Below, in pieces: positions 24,258-33,874 of a stretch of 64,000 nucleotides of DNA (positions are counted from its first letter, which is position 1; every line of letters begins with the position of its first letter). Source of the stretch: Chryseobacterium piscicola (GTDB lineage: Bacteria; Bacteroidota; Bacteroidia; Flavobacteriales; Weeksellaceae); assembly GCF_900156685.1 (NCBI RefSeq), contig NZ_FTOJ01000001.1:434001-498000 (forward strand), read 5' to 3'. Both the position numbers and the translations under genes were made by a program. The notes under the pieces are model-generated. The model searched no databases, had not been told where the DNA came from, and saw only the letters and a program-made list of their open reading frames with translations.

Positions 24258-25835
24258 TTATGCCTGCACTAAATCTTTATTGTAAAATGCGCCTTTGTTT
24301 TGCGTCATTTCCATCGACTGAGTGATAATTAAATGGGCAACTGTCGTTAAATTTCTTAATTCAGAAAGCTGAGGCGACAAAATAGAGTAGTGGTAAATTT
24401 CGTCAACGGCAGCGGCAATTTCCTGATGTTTTTGGAGAGCCATTTTTAATCTGCTGTTGCTTCTTACAATTCCTACAAGGTTACTCATCATTTCCTGAAG
24501 CTGTTTTCTGAGATACGATACGATTACCATTTCGTCGATAATCTTCATGCCTTCCTCGTTCCATTCGGGAATGGCTTTTAAATCATCAAATTCAAAATTA
24601 TTTTCTTTCAATAGTTCTATCGTTTTGATAGCTGCGTTGTGACCGAAAACCAATCCTTCCAACAAAGAATTAGAAGCCAATCTGTTTGCGCCATGAAGTC
24701 CAGAATTAGTACATTCTCCAACTGCAAATAGATTGTTTAAGGAAGATTGTCCGTCTTTATCAATATCAATTCCGCCCATTAGATAATGGCAAGCTGGAAC
24801 TACGGGTATTAATTGAGTAAAAGGATCAATGCCTTCGTCTTTGCACTTTTTGTAGATATTAGGGAAATGTTCTAAGAATTTTTTCTGGTTCATTTGTCTG
24901 CAATCAAGACCTACGAATTCGTCTCCGGTAACTTTCATTTCAGCATCAATTGCTCTTGCAACGATGTCTCTGGAGGCTAATTCTTCACGCTCATCATATT
25001 TGTGCATGAATTTTTCACCTTTTTTTGTTCTCAGTTTTGCACCATCTCCACGTACAGCTTCGGAAATTAAAAACAACATTCCGTCTAGTTTGCTGAATAG
25101 CGCAGTTGGATGAAACTGATAGTACTGCATATTGCTCACTTTTCCTTTTGCACGGGCAACGAAAGCGATTCCGTCTCCAGTTGCAATAACGGGGTTTGTG
25201 GTGTTTTTGTAAACATGACCCGCTCCGCCGGTGGCAACTAAAGTGATTTTTGAGGTGATTTTTTTAATAGATTTCGATTTTTCATCTAATATATATGCGC
25301 CATAACAATTGATTTCACCCTCGTTTAATTCTTTCCCGGGAACATGGTGTTGGGTAATGATGTCTATAACATAGTGATGGTCAAGTATTTCTATGTTAGA
25401 GCTGCTTTTAGCTGTTTGCAGCAAGGCTCTTTCAATTTCAAAACCTGTAATGTCTTTGTGATGTACAATTCTGTTTTCGGTATGACCGCCTTCTCTGCCT
25501 AAGGTAAATTCACCATTTTTCATATCAAAATTGGCTCCCCATTCCACGATTTCATTAAATCTTGCAGGTGCTTCTCTTACCACCATCTCTACCACATCAC
25601 GTTTGTTTTCGCCATCTCCGGCACGCATGGTGTCTTCTATATGTTTTTCGAAATTATCGTTTTTAGAATCAGTAACAACAGCCAAGCCACCCTGAGCGTA
25701 TTTTGTGTTGCTTTCGTCTTCATCAGATTTAGTTACGATGATTATTTTGGCATCGGGAAATTGTTCTGAAACTTTTATAGCATAAGAAAGTCCGGAAATT
25801 CCCGAGCCAATTACTAGTACATCCGCTTTTATCAT
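24258..25835 (-). CDS. nadB: L-aspartate oxidase
   Basis: A flavoenzyme oxidising L-aspartate to iminoaspartate, the first step of de novo NAD synthesis. The 525 residues show the FAD-binding VIGSGISGLSYAI near the N-terminus and KYAQGGLAVV. Active-site stretches typical of the fumarate reductase/aspartate oxidase family follow: GREGGHTENRIVHH, QYYQFHPTAL, SEAVRGDGA, ACHYLMGGID and a later GANRLASNSLLEG. It lies upstream of the small ORF and nadC on the same strand, consistent with one NAD operon. Confidence 0.97.
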   Translation of the reverse strand: MIKADVLVIGSGISGLSYAIKVSEQFPDAKIIIVTKSDEDESNTKYAQGGLAVVTDSKNDNFEKHIEDTMRAGDGENKRDVVEMVVREAPARFNEIVEWGANFDMKNGEFTLGREGGHTENRIVHHKDITGFEIERALLQTAKSSSNIEILDHHYVIDIITQHHVPGKELNEGEINCYGAYILDEKSKSIKKITSKITLVATGGAGHVYKNTTNPVIATGDGIAFVARAKGKVSNMQYYQFHPTALFSKLDGMLFLISEAVRGDGAKLRTKKGEKFMHKYDEREELASRDIVARAIDAEMKVTGDEFVGLDCRQMNQKKFLEHFPNIYKKCKDEGIDPFTQLIPVVPACHYLMGGIDIDKDGQSSLNNLFAVGECTNSGLHGANRLASNSLLEGLVFGHNAAIKTIELLKENNFEFDDLKAIPEWNEEGMKIIDEMVIVSYLRKQLQEMMSNLVGIVRSNSRLKMALQKHQEIAAAVDEIYHYSILSPQLSELRNLTTVAHLIITQSMEMTQNKGAFYNKDLVQA

Positions 25836-25866
25836 ATTTTTGCTTTAAGACAATCGTCTAAAATAA

Positions 25867-26496
25867 TTAAATAAATTTAAACAATTTTTCATTTGGTTTT
25901 CTTACCTTTTTCATGTTTTGAAATTGGTCATCATTTGATCTGTAGCCTAATGCTAAGGTTACTGTTGCTTTTTCTTTTTCAGAATCGATATTTAGAATGT
26001 TTTCAATAAGTTCTTGTTTGAAGCCTTCCATTGGGCAGGTGTCGATATTTTCAATAGCAGCGGCGTACATCAAATTGGCTAAAACGATGTAAGCTTGTTT
26101 TTCTGCCCAATTCAAAATATCATCATGCTCTAGTCTACCGAAATGTGCAGTTATGCTTTTTTTAAATAAGCTTAAATCTTCTACAGGTTGTTCTCTTACC
26201 CGAGAGATATGGTTGAAATATCCATCGAGGTAAGTTTCTTCCATTGCTTTTTTTGAAACTAAGACGATTAAGTGTGAGCAAGTGGAAATTTGGGAAGGGT
26301 TGTAGAAAGCCGGAATAAGTTTTTCTTTCATTTCTGCGCTTTCAACTACCCAAATTTTGTAGGGCTGAAGTCCCAGAGAACTTGCTGCAAGTTTTCCTGC
26401 TTCAAGTATATTTAAAAGCACATCCTGAGGAATGCGCAATTCTGGATTGAATTTTTTCACAGAATATCTTCTGCTTAAAGCTTCCAAATAATTCAT
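25867..26496 (-). CDS. Nitroreductase family NAD(P)H-dependent flavoprotein
   Basis: A 209-residue FMN-dependent oxidoreductase fold. The N-terminal RRYSVKKFNP binds the FMN phosphate, AGKLAASSLGLQPYKIWV follows at about 34-51 and a C-terminal VTLALGYRSNDD is present. The family reduces nitro compounds, quinones or flavins. The physiological substrate cannot be told. It is 31 bases upstream of nadB on the same strand, so it may be transcribed with the NAD genes. A -7 box ends 4 bases before its ATG. Confidence 0.9.
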   Translation of the reverse strand: MNYLEALSRRYSVKKFNPELRIPQDVLLNILEAGKLAASSLGLQPYKIWVVESAEMKEKLIPAFYNPSQISTCSHLIVLVSKKAMEETYLDGYFNHISRVREQPVEDLSLFKKSITAHFGRLEHDDILNWAEKQAYIVLANLMYAAAIENIDTCPMEGFKQELIENILNIDSEKEKATVTLALGYRSNDDQFQNMKKVRKPNEKLFKFI

Positions 26497-26500
26497 AAAA

Positions 26501-26508
26501 CAAATTTA
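26501..26508 (-). promoter_or_regulatory. -7 box of the nitroreductase gene, probably leaderless
   Basis: TAAATTTG on the minus strand, followed by TTTT and the ATG. Confidence 0.55.
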
Positions 26509-26571
26509 AGAATAGAATGCGAATAAACTGTCTTTTAAACGAATTATCTATTTAGAAATTATCTAAACAAA

Positions 26572-26600
26572 AAAGCCGCTCCTTTTCAAGGGAACGACTT
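26572..26600 (-). terminator. Terminator of the first lectin-type T9SS gene
   Basis: On the minus strand AAGTCGTTCC pairs with GGAGCGGCTT (with G-U pairs), followed by a T-run, 23 bases after the stop. Confidence 0.8.
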
Positions 26601-26623
26601 CACTAATTAAGTATGAAAAAAAA

Positions 26624-28891
26624 TTATTCTCTGTTTTTCACCACAATCCATCCTGAGAATTTCACGGGTGTTTTGTTTTTGTTATTTTCTGTCCAGGTTA
26701 CAGAATACCAATAGTTTCCGGTAGGAACTTTTCTTCCGTTCGCAGTTCCGTCCCATTTGTACTGGTTGGTTTTATCGCCTTGATGAATTTTTGCACCATA
26801 TCTGTCATATACATTAAAGATAAGGTTTAGCTTGTTTCCTAAAGCCGAATAATCTATATAGTCATTCATTCCATCTGCGTTTGGAGTAATCACGTTTATG
26901 AGATTCGGAACGGTAACGACGATTTGAATTGGCTCGCACTGATAAGCATCTTTCACATAAATTGTGTATTCTCCTCGTGTAATATTTTTAAATTCGTTAG
27001 AATTTTGCCAGTTTACATTGTCTAAAGAATATTGATATGGAGGAGTGCCGCCAACAATATTTACGATGATGGAAGAATTTGAAATTTCAACATAATTTAC
27101 CACTGGCTGCTCTGATGGGAAAATTTTCACGGTTTGAGTTGCCCAGCAATCTCCTGTTTTTAATTTTACCCAATAATTTCCTACTCCTATGCCGCTTATA
27201 GATTGGGTGGTTTGGCCATTGCTCCATTCGTATCCGTTAAAGCCAGGTCCGGCATTTAGAGTTGTGGTGTCTCCGAAACATATTATTTTATCTTGTAAAA
27301 CGCTTGAATAGACTGGTTGAATAACTTCTAGAGTTACTTTGGCAATACTGTAGCATCCATTAGAATTTGTTACTTTAATAAAAATTACTCCCGTTGGTGC
27401 TGTATAGGCTGTGGGATTAGTGATTTCGTTGGTTCCGTTAATGGCATCGGTTAACGATGGATAATATTTTTTGGTGCTATTTGTTTGTTGGGTAACATTT
27501 GCGTTTGTCAAATTAAATAAACCAGTAGAAATATTGGTTTGAATAAAGCATGACCTCAATAATGCATCAGTTACTGTTACTGTAGGATGATGATTTAGTG
27601 TTATTTTGGCGTCGTCTACACATCCTTGTGGTGTTGTTACTTTTACGTAAACGGAAGCACCGTTGGCTGCAGGGTAAGCGGGCCAATTCATGATTTCATT
27701 GGTTCCGGCATTTAAAGCAGCTAATGTGGGATAGTAATTTTTTGTTACACCCACTATGTTTGTTACCGCAGCATTTCCTAGATTAAAAATTCCTACCCCA
27801 GCATTATTGTTATTGCACTCTGTGAGGGTAACATCTGTAGCATCAAAAGGTTGCGGATTTAAAATAATTCTAGCATCACCATTATCACATAATGTAGACG
27901 ACGGATCGCTTACAACTACTGAAATATTTGTAGGTCCTGTATATTGGAAGCTGGTAGGATTGGCAATCGGAGTACCACTTCCTGTGATGTAATAGGTAAT
28001 TGTATAATTTGCTGGGTTGTTTACGAATTGGTTGGCGTAAGCAGTTAAATTTACAGATCCATTTCCTGTACTTGGATTTAAGCAAACAAAGGGAGTGATG
28101 GTATTTGTGAAAATGGGAACTTTATCCACAAAAATTTTTACGTCTTTGATAGATTGTCTTGCGCTTGCGGCGCCAGTGGCAGATGAAAAGCCAAAATAAC
28201 CTGTTGTCATTCCTATTGCACCTCCAGAAGGAGTGAAAGATTGATTGGTGATTAAAACGCCATCAATTCTTATCTGAATTATCCAATTGTTTACATTGCT
28301 TGGATCTGTCTCGCCATTGACCACTACATGTTTGTAATTTGTGCCTACAAATGGCAGTGTGGGGTTGAGGTCATTAGAATGAAATGTGCTGTTGGCGGTG
28401 GTGTTGTATTCTATATTTGGATTTCCTGCAGGAAGATTGTTTGTTCCGTACAATACATGTACTTTACTCATTTGTCCTTCTGTAGAGTTATTAAAAATAT
28501 CAAAAGCTACCATAAGTCCGTTTGCGTTAGCGGGAATACCAAGACCTCCACCAGCGGTAAATCCGGCTGGAGGGTTTGAAAGGTACCAAAAGGTTAAACC
28601 ATCCCCACGTCCGTATGCGGTAGTTCCGTTTCCGTCTATTCTAAAATCAAATTCAACTTTCCATTTGTCACAATATTTTAGATTGATAGCATTTGAAAGT
28701 TTTATAGCTCCAAATTGGCTCGTTTGGTCGGGTGTAAGTCTTATGAAATCTCCACTAACAGTTGCAGCAGATACAAGATCCCAGCCAGTAGTAACTACAG
28801 GGTTTCCTGTAAGTTGATAGGTTTGAGCTTTTGAATGATTAAACAAGAGACTTAAAGCGATACTAAAAAATAATAATAGATTTTTTTTCAT
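26624..28891 (-). CDS. L-type-lectin-domain protein with T9SS type B sorting domain
   Basis: A 755-residue exported surface protein. In order: signal peptide (about 1-22); legume-lectin-like beta-sandwich (about 24-250, with VEFDFRIDG, GDGLTFWYL and GLMVAFDIFN); two cysteine-containing modules of about 85 residues; a GYEWSNGQTTQSI module; a SprB-type repeat (GGTPPYQYSLD). The gliding-motility-associated C-terminal domain (about 668-755, from NVITPNADGMNDYID to the final KNRE) comes last. That domain directs T9SS export and surface attachment. The lectin domain suggests sugar binding. Its C-terminal half most resembles the protein at 36048. Confidence 0.93.
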   Translation of the reverse strand: MKKNLLLFFSIALSLLFNHSKAQTYQLTGNPVVTTGWDLVSAATVSGDFIRLTPDQTSQFGAIKLSNAINLKYCDKWKVEFDFRIDGNGTTAYGRGDGLTFWYLSNPPAGFTAGGGLGIPANANGLMVAFDIFNNSTEGQMSKVHVLYGTNNLPAGNPNIEYNTTANSTFHSNDLNPTLPFVGTNYKHVVVNGETDPSNVNNWIIQIRIDGVLITNQSFTPSGGAIGMTTGYFGFSSATGAASARQSIKDVKIFVDKVPIFTNTITPFVCLNPSTGNGSVNLTAYANQFVNNPANYTITYYITGSGTPIANPTSFQYTGPTNISVVVSDPSSTLCDNGDARIILNPQPFDATDVTLTECNNNNAGVGIFNLGNAAVTNIVGVTKNYYPTLAALNAGTNEIMNWPAYPAANGASVYVKVTTPQGCVDDAKITLNHHPTVTVTDALLRSCFIQTNISTGLFNLTNANVTQQTNSTKKYYPSLTDAINGTNEITNPTAYTAPTGVIFIKVTNSNGCYSIAKVTLEVIQPVYSSVLQDKIICFGDTTTLNAGPGFNGYEWSNGQTTQSISGIGVGNYWVKLKTGDCWATQTVKIFPSEQPVVNYVEISNSSIIVNIVGGTPPYQYSLDNVNWQNSNEFKNITRGEYTIYVKDAYQCEPIQIVVTVPNLINVITPNADGMNDYIDYSALGNKLNLIFNVYDRYGAKIHQGDKTNQYKWDGTANGRKVPTGNYWYSVTWTENNKNKTPVKFSGWIVVKNRE

Positions 28892-29014
28892 GTAATTATT
28901 AATTTTTTGATTAGGTAAATGTATTAGTTTTAAGGTGTGTTGCAGTGTGTAAAATAGCTTTAAAGTATCAAATGTGTATCTTAATTGTTTAATTTATGTT
29001 TTTCCTACCAATAA

Positions 29015-29043
29015 AAATCACTCCTTACTGTAAGGAGTGATTT
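29015..29043 (-). terminator. Terminator of the second lectin-type T9SS gene
   Basis: A perfect 13-bp stem AAATCACTCCTTA / TAAGGAGTGATTT with loop CTG and a short T-run on the minus strand, 11 bases after the stop. Confidence 0.88.
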
Positions 29044-29054
29044 GCATGAAGAGG

Positions 29055-31313
29055 TTATTCTCTATTCTTTAATAATACCCAGCCGTTGTAAACTGTTTTT
29101 GTATTGTTTTTATCGTTTTCGTTCCAAGAGATAGTGTACCAATAGGTTCCTGTAGGGAGTTTTTTATTGCCTGAGGTTCCGTCCCATTTGTAGTTTCTGA
29201 TTTTGTCTGCCTCAAATTTTTTGTTTCCGTATCTGTCATAAACAATGAAAATCAAGTTTTTCTTGTAAGCAAGAGCTGTATAGTCAATCACATCATTTAC
29301 ATTGTCTCCGTTTGGCGTGATTGCGTTAAGGATATTTGGTACTGTAACCTGCACTTCTATTGGCAGGCAGTTATAAGAATCTTTTACATAAATTTTGTTT
29401 TCGCCCCTTGGTAAGCCTGTGAAAACATTAGAGTTTTGCCAAGTCGTCCCATTTAAGGAATATTGATAAGCGGGAGTTCCGCCAGATACATTTACGGTAA
29501 TTGTATTGTTTTTAATATCTAAGCTTGAGATAACCGGGTTTCCGGCTGCCCTTACCCTTACGGTTTGTAAAGTAAAGCAATTTCCTGTTTTTAATCTTAC
29601 CCAATAGGTGCCTACGGATACACCTGTGATAGATTGCGTTGTTGCGCCTGTGCTCCATTCGTAGCTTGCAAATCCAGGTCCTGCATCTAATGTCGTTCTA
29701 TCTTCAATACAAATAATTTTGTCTTTTAAAACAGAAGATCTTGTTGGTGGTATTACAGAAAGGGTAATTTTTCTAATAACATAACAAGCGTTTGTACCTG
29801 TAATTTTCACATAAACAATGGCACTTGGAGACACATAAACTGCAGGGTTTGCAATGGGGTTTGTGTTATTAAGAGCATTGTCTAATGTAGAATAATAAAT
29901 CTTTGTAATTCCTAAATCGTTTGAAACATTTGCTGAGGTGAGGTTAAATGATCCTGTCATTCCTATTTCTTCTATAAAACAAGATTGCAAAGATGCATCT
30001 GTAGCTGTAGGAAGAGGTGAAAAGCTTAATGTGATTTCTGCATTACCGGTACAGCCTTGTGGTGTAGTCACCTTTACATAAACCTTTCCTGGGGCTGAAA
30101 CATAAGCTGTAGGATTAGTAATTTCGTTTGTACCTGCGGTAAGATCTGCTAAGGTTTTGTAATATTTCTTAGTTGCTCCAGGAGTTGAAGACACCGCTGC
30201 TAGAGTAAGGTTAAATGTAGCTGTGGTGGCATAATTGTCATTACATGTAGAAAGCGTGACATTGGTGGCTGTAAAAGCACCAAGTGTAAGTTGAATTTTT
30301 CCGTCCGGATTATCACAAAGAAGTCCAGAATTATCTTTAACAAATACATTAATAGTTGTATTTGCGTTATATTGAAAATTGGTAGGATTTGCTATTGGGG
30401 TAGGGTTACCTTGTACGTAATATGTAAATGTATAATTTGCAGGATTTGCTACAAATTGGTTATTGAAAGAGGTAAGGTTTACTGTGCCTAATCCTGTAGA
30501 TGGATTTGGGCAGGTTGATTGATTAATTGTGCTCTGTAAAATAGGAATTTTTTCAGTATAGATTTTCACATTTTTTATAGAATGTCTTGCGCTTGCAGCT
30601 CCTGTAGAAGCTGAAAACCCGAAATATCCGGTTGTCATACCCATTGCTCCACCAGAAGGTGCGAAAGTTTGGTTAACAACTGTTACATTATCTAGTTTGA
30701 TCTGAATGACCCAGTTGTTGGGGTTGGTTGCACTTACTTCGCCCAGCACCTCTACATGCTTGTAAGTAGCACCTACAAAAGGTTGTGTAGCAATAAGATC
30801 AGGGGTGTGATATGTGCTTCCAGGCGTGTTATTGAACTCAATATTGCTTCCCGCGGTATTGTTTGTTCCGTATAAAACGTGAATTTTACTCATTTGACCT
30901 TCTGTACTATTGTTGAAGATATCAAAACCAACCATCAAACCATTCGAGTTGGCTGGGATTCCCAATCCACCACCACTTGTGTAAGAAGCTGGAGGATTAT
31001 TTAAATACCAAAAAGCAAAGCCGTCTCCATTGCCATAAGCAGGAGTACCTGTGCCGTCAATACGAAAATCGAATTCAACTCTCCATTTATCGCAATATTT
31101 TAAATTAATGGGAGCGTTTAGTTTAATTCCTCCTACTTGACCTGTTTGATTGGCTGTTAGCTGTATGAAATCTCCACTTACAGATGCAGAAGGCACAATA
31201 TCCCAGCCTGTAGTTACTACGGGGTTTCCAACTAGCTGATATGTCTGGGATTTTAATAAAGCACTAAAACAAAAAAGAAAAAGCGCAATACAAGATAATA
31301 GATTTTTATTCAT
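29055..31313 (-). CDS. L-type-lectin-domain protein with T9SS type B sorting domain (paralogue)
   Basis: A 752-residue paralogue of the downstream gene: signal peptide, lectin-like domain (about 24-250, sharing PVVTTGWD, INLKYCDKW and NSTEGQMSK), two cysteine-containing modules, an EWSTGATTQSI module, a SprB-type repeat (GGTPAYQYSLN) and the T9SS type B domain from NAITPNGDNVNDVID to KNRE. The lectin half is closest to the adjacent paralogue. The C-terminal part (GLPRGEN, DRYGNKKFEADKIRNYKWDG) is closest to the protein at 33875. Probably a cell-surface adhesin; the ligand is unknown. Confidence 0.93.
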   Translation of the reverse strand: MNKNLLSCIALFLFCFSALLKSQTYQLVGNPVVTTGWDIVPSASVSGDFIQLTANQTGQVGGIKLNAPINLKYCDKWRVEFDFRIDGTGTPAYGNGDGFAFWYLNNPPASYTSGGGLGIPANSNGLMVGFDIFNNSTEGQMSKIHVLYGTNNTAGSNIEFNNTPGSTYHTPDLIATQPFVGATYKHVEVLGEVSATNPNNWVIQIKLDNVTVVNQTFAPSGGAMGMTTGYFGFSASTGAASARHSIKNVKIYTEKIPILQSTINQSTCPNPSTGLGTVNLTSFNNQFVANPANYTFTYYVQGNPTPIANPTNFQYNANTTINVFVKDNSGLLCDNPDGKIQLTLGAFTATNVTLSTCNDNYATTATFNLTLAAVSSTPGATKKYYKTLADLTAGTNEITNPTAYVSAPGKVYVKVTTPQGCTGNAEITLSFSPLPTATDASLQSCFIEEIGMTGSFNLTSANVSNDLGITKIYYSTLDNALNNTNPIANPAVYVSPSAIVYVKITGTNACYVIRKITLSVIPPTRSSVLKDKIICIEDRTTLDAGPGFASYEWSTGATTQSITGVSVGTYWVRLKTGNCFTLQTVRVRAAGNPVISSLDIKNNTITVNVSGGTPAYQYSLNGTTWQNSNVFTGLPRGENKIYVKDSYNCLPIEVQVTVPNILNAITPNGDNVNDVIDYTALAYKKNLIFIVYDRYGNKKFEADKIRNYKWDGTSGNKKLPTGTYWYTISWNENDKNNTKTVYNGWVLLKNRE

Positions 31314-31340
31314 TTACCAGAGAACTTTAGATTTAAGTGG

Positions 31341-31348
31341 CAAAGGTA
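31341..31348 (-). promoter_or_regulatory. -7 box of the second lectin-type T9SS gene
   Basis: TACCTTTG on the minus strand, 27 bases before the ATG at 31313. Confidence 0.55.
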
Positions 31349-31530
31349 TAAATAAAAACGATATGTAATGGAAATATTATATTAATATTGTAAAAATAAC
31401 TGATTATATTTCAATAAAAAGTGTGAATGATAGCGAATTGAATAAAGATTTTAAGATTGTTTTGAAATAATTAGAAATAAGAATATTTAGATTTTTACCT
31501 GCATATTTTATGATAAGAATGTGTTTAAAT

Positions 31531-32007
31531 TTAAAACAAAGAATTATTCTGAATGCTCTCAAAATAGCCATCCGCTTCAAGATTTTCACTAGCTGCAGCT
31601 GCTACAGCGAGTTTGTCGCAAAGTTCATTTTCGAAATGCCCTGCATGTCCTTTTATCCAATGGAATTTAGGATTATGAAGTTGAAAAAGAGGAATGAATC
31701 TTTTCCATAAATCGGGATTTTTCACGTTTTTCCAGCTTCTTTTTACCCAGCCTGCAATCCAATTTTGGTTTACAGCATCAGATACATATTTGCTGTCTGT
31801 AAAAACATGAATATCATTTTGGTCAGATTTTAGTTTTTCTAAAGCAACGATTACTGCCAAAAGTTCCATTCTGTTGTTGGTGGTTTTTTTGAATCCTTTA
31901 GAAAAAGTTTTCTGAAAATTCTTCTCAGGTACACGCATTAGAATTCCATAGCCTCCTTTGCCCGGGTTTCCGCTGCATGCACCGTCAGTATATATTTCAA
32001 TTCTCAT
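31531..32007 (-). CDS. rnhA: Ribonuclease HI
   Basis: Cleaves the RNA strand of RNA-DNA hybrids, removing primers and R-loops. The 158 residues match E. coli RNase HI in length and show all four catalytic carboxylates: Asp8 in YTDGACSGNPG, Glu48 in NNRMELLAV, Asp71 in FTDSKYV and Asp131, with the catalytic His121 in IKGHAGH. It lies 130 bases downstream of dnaB on the same strand. The replication link is natural, but both genes sit in the middle of the T9SS surface-protein array. Confidence 0.96.
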   Translation of the reverse strand: MRIEIYTDGACSGNPGKGGYGILMRVPEKNFQKTFSKGFKKTTNNRMELLAVIVALEKLKSDQNDIHVFTDSKYVSDAVNQNWIAGWVKRSWKNVKNPDLWKRFIPLFQLHNPKFHWIKGHAGHFENELCDKLAVAAAASENLEADGYFESIQNNSLF

Positions 32008-32137
32008 TTTTAGTTAAGGTTAATGATAAGGTGTAGTTAAAAGAAACCCTGAAGATTTATCAAAATACATAAATTAATTTTCAAGACTATATTTTTACGA
32101 ATTTTAAAAAACTTAGTTTTTATTTCTGTCGTAGATA

Positions 32138-33718
32138 TTAAAAAGGAAAATCTTCCTCGTCATCCAAATCATTCATAGACGATCCAGAAAGTTTAGAACT
32201 GTTTGGTAAATCAAATGCGGCTCCTGGTTGAATGGTTGTTTTAATTTTTTCAAAACCACTTGGTTCACTCTTGAATCCTCCACCAAAATTGTTGTCGAAT
32301 GCAGCTTCCACATTGTCAAACTTCGCAAAATGCTTTAAGAATGACAATCTTACATCGGCAGTTGCACCATTTCTGTGTTTTGCAATGATAAGCTCTGCCT
32401 GATTTTCGGTTGATGTTTCTGCGCCTTCTTCGTCATTATCCCAAGTTGTAATTTTATAATATTCTGGTCTGAAAATAAAGGAAACGATATCTGCATCTTG
32501 CTCAATCGCTCCAGATTCCCTAAGATCCGAGAGTTGGGGCCTTTTACCGGGGCGGGTTTCCACACTTCTTGAAAGCTGGGAAAGAGCTATTACCGGAACG
32601 TTTAATTCTTTAGCAATTGCTTTTAGAGATCTAGAAATCATGGAGATTTCCTGTTCGCGATTTCCAGAACCTTTTCCGCTTCCACCGCCAGCAGTCATCA
32701 ACTGAAGGTAATCCACCATGATTAATCTTACACCATGCTGCATTACCAGTCTTCTGCATTTTGCACGAAAATCGAATATTGAAAGTGAAGGTGTTTCATC
32801 AATAAAAAGTGGTGCATTTTCAAGCTCAGAAACATTAGAAAACAGTCTTTGCCATTCGTCGTCTTCTAAAGTTCCTTTTCGTAATTTTTCAGATGAAATT
32901 TTGGTTTCCGAGGCAATCATTCTTGTGATGAGCTGTACGGATGCCATTTCCAGAGAGAATAGAACCATTGGGATTTTGTGACCTACTGCAATATTTCTTG
33001 CCATTGATAAAAGGAATGCTGTTTTACCCATTGCTGGACGAGCAGCAATTATAATGAGGTCAGAATTTTGCCAGCCTCCAGTTTCTTTATCAATATCTCT
33101 GAAGCCCGACGGCACACCAGAAAGCCCCTCTTTATCTTTTAAAGATTTTATGGTTTCAATGGCTTGTTTTACCAAAGAGTTTGCAGTGTCGAAACCTTTT
33201 TTTATGGTTCCGTTGGTAATCTCAAAGAATGACTGTTCTGCTTTATCTAAAAGTTCAAAAACGTCTGTTGATTCTTTGTACGAAGAGTCGATTACATTGG
33301 CAGATACGTTGATGAGGCTTCTCAAAATATATTTTTCGAGAATTACCCTTACGTGATATTCAATATGTGCACTAGAGCTTACACCCATCGTAAGTTCAAT
33401 AATATAATGATCACCACCTGCAAGATTCAGTTTTTCTTCTTTTTTAAGTTCCTGAATAATGGTCATAATATCAACCGGATGGTTAGCTTCATACAGTTTA
33501 AGTATTATTCTAAAAATGACTTGATGTCTCGGGTCGTAAAAAACTTCGGGCGTTAAAAGGTCAATAGAATGATCTAAACCTTTTTTATCGATTAGAAAAG
33601 TACCGATTACCAATCGCTCAAATTCTACTGCATTGGGAGGCATTTTTCCATCTGAAATGGAAAGCTCTCTGGCAAAGTTGCCTTGGGTAAGTGATGATAA
33701 TGTTTCTTTCTGCGCCAT
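32138..33718 (-). CDS. dnaB: Replicative DNA helicase DnaB
   Basis: A hexameric helicase that unwinds DNA at the fork. The 526 residues comprise the N-terminal DnaB domain (about 25-130, PPNAVEFERLVIGTFL) and a RecA-like ATPase with Walker A ARPAMGKTAF, Walker B LIMVDYLQLM and the ALSQLSRSVE and ESGAIEQDADI motifs. A disordered Bacteroidetes-type tail ends DDEEDFPF. No intein is visible. Its -7 box ends 4 bases before the ATG. Confidence 0.97.
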   Translation of the reverse strand: MAQKETLSSLTQGNFARELSISDGKMPPNAVEFERLVIGTFLIDKKGLDHSIDLLTPEVFYDPRHQVIFRIILKLYEANHPVDIMTIIQELKKEEKLNLAGGDHYIIELTMGVSSSAHIEYHVRVILEKYILRSLINVSANVIDSSYKESTDVFELLDKAEQSFFEITNGTIKKGFDTANSLVKQAIETIKSLKDKEGLSGVPSGFRDIDKETGGWQNSDLIIIAARPAMGKTAFLLSMARNIAVGHKIPMVLFSLEMASVQLITRMIASETKISSEKLRKGTLEDDEWQRLFSNVSELENAPLFIDETPSLSIFDFRAKCRRLVMQHGVRLIMVDYLQLMTAGGGSGKGSGNREQEISMISRSLKAIAKELNVPVIALSQLSRSVETRPGKRPQLSDLRESGAIEQDADIVSFIFRPEYYKITTWDNDEEGAETSTENQAELIIAKHRNGATADVRLSFLKHFAKFDNVEAAFDNNFGGGFKSEPSGFEKIKTTIQPGAAFDLPNSSKLSGSSMNDLDDEEDFPF

Positions 33719-33722
33719 AGTG

Positions 33723-33730
33723 CAAAGATA
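33723..33730 (-). promoter_or_regulatory. -7 box of dnaB, probably leaderless
   Basis: TATCTTTG on the minus strand, followed by CACT and the ATG at 33718. Confidence 0.6.
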
Positions 33731-33824
33731 AATTTTTTAAAAAAGAAATAATAAATACTAACTAACAATTTGTTGGGATAATTTTGAAAACGCCGATAGT
33801 TGCTGTGTTTTTGTTGTTAATAAA

Positions 33825-33854
33825 AAAACACCTTCAATTTTTTGAAGGTGTTTT
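33825..33854 (-). terminator. Terminator of the first PPC-type T9SS gene
   Basis: AAAACACCTTCAA pairs with TTGAAGGTGTTTT around a short T-loop, with a T-run on the minus strand, 20 bases after the stop. Confidence 0.85.
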
Positions 33855-33874
33855 GTGAATTTATTTGATAGAGC

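Noticed and set aside
23215-25835. A complete nadABC operon
   Set aside because: nadA is not present; the gap between nadB and nadC holds only the 41-codon ORF.
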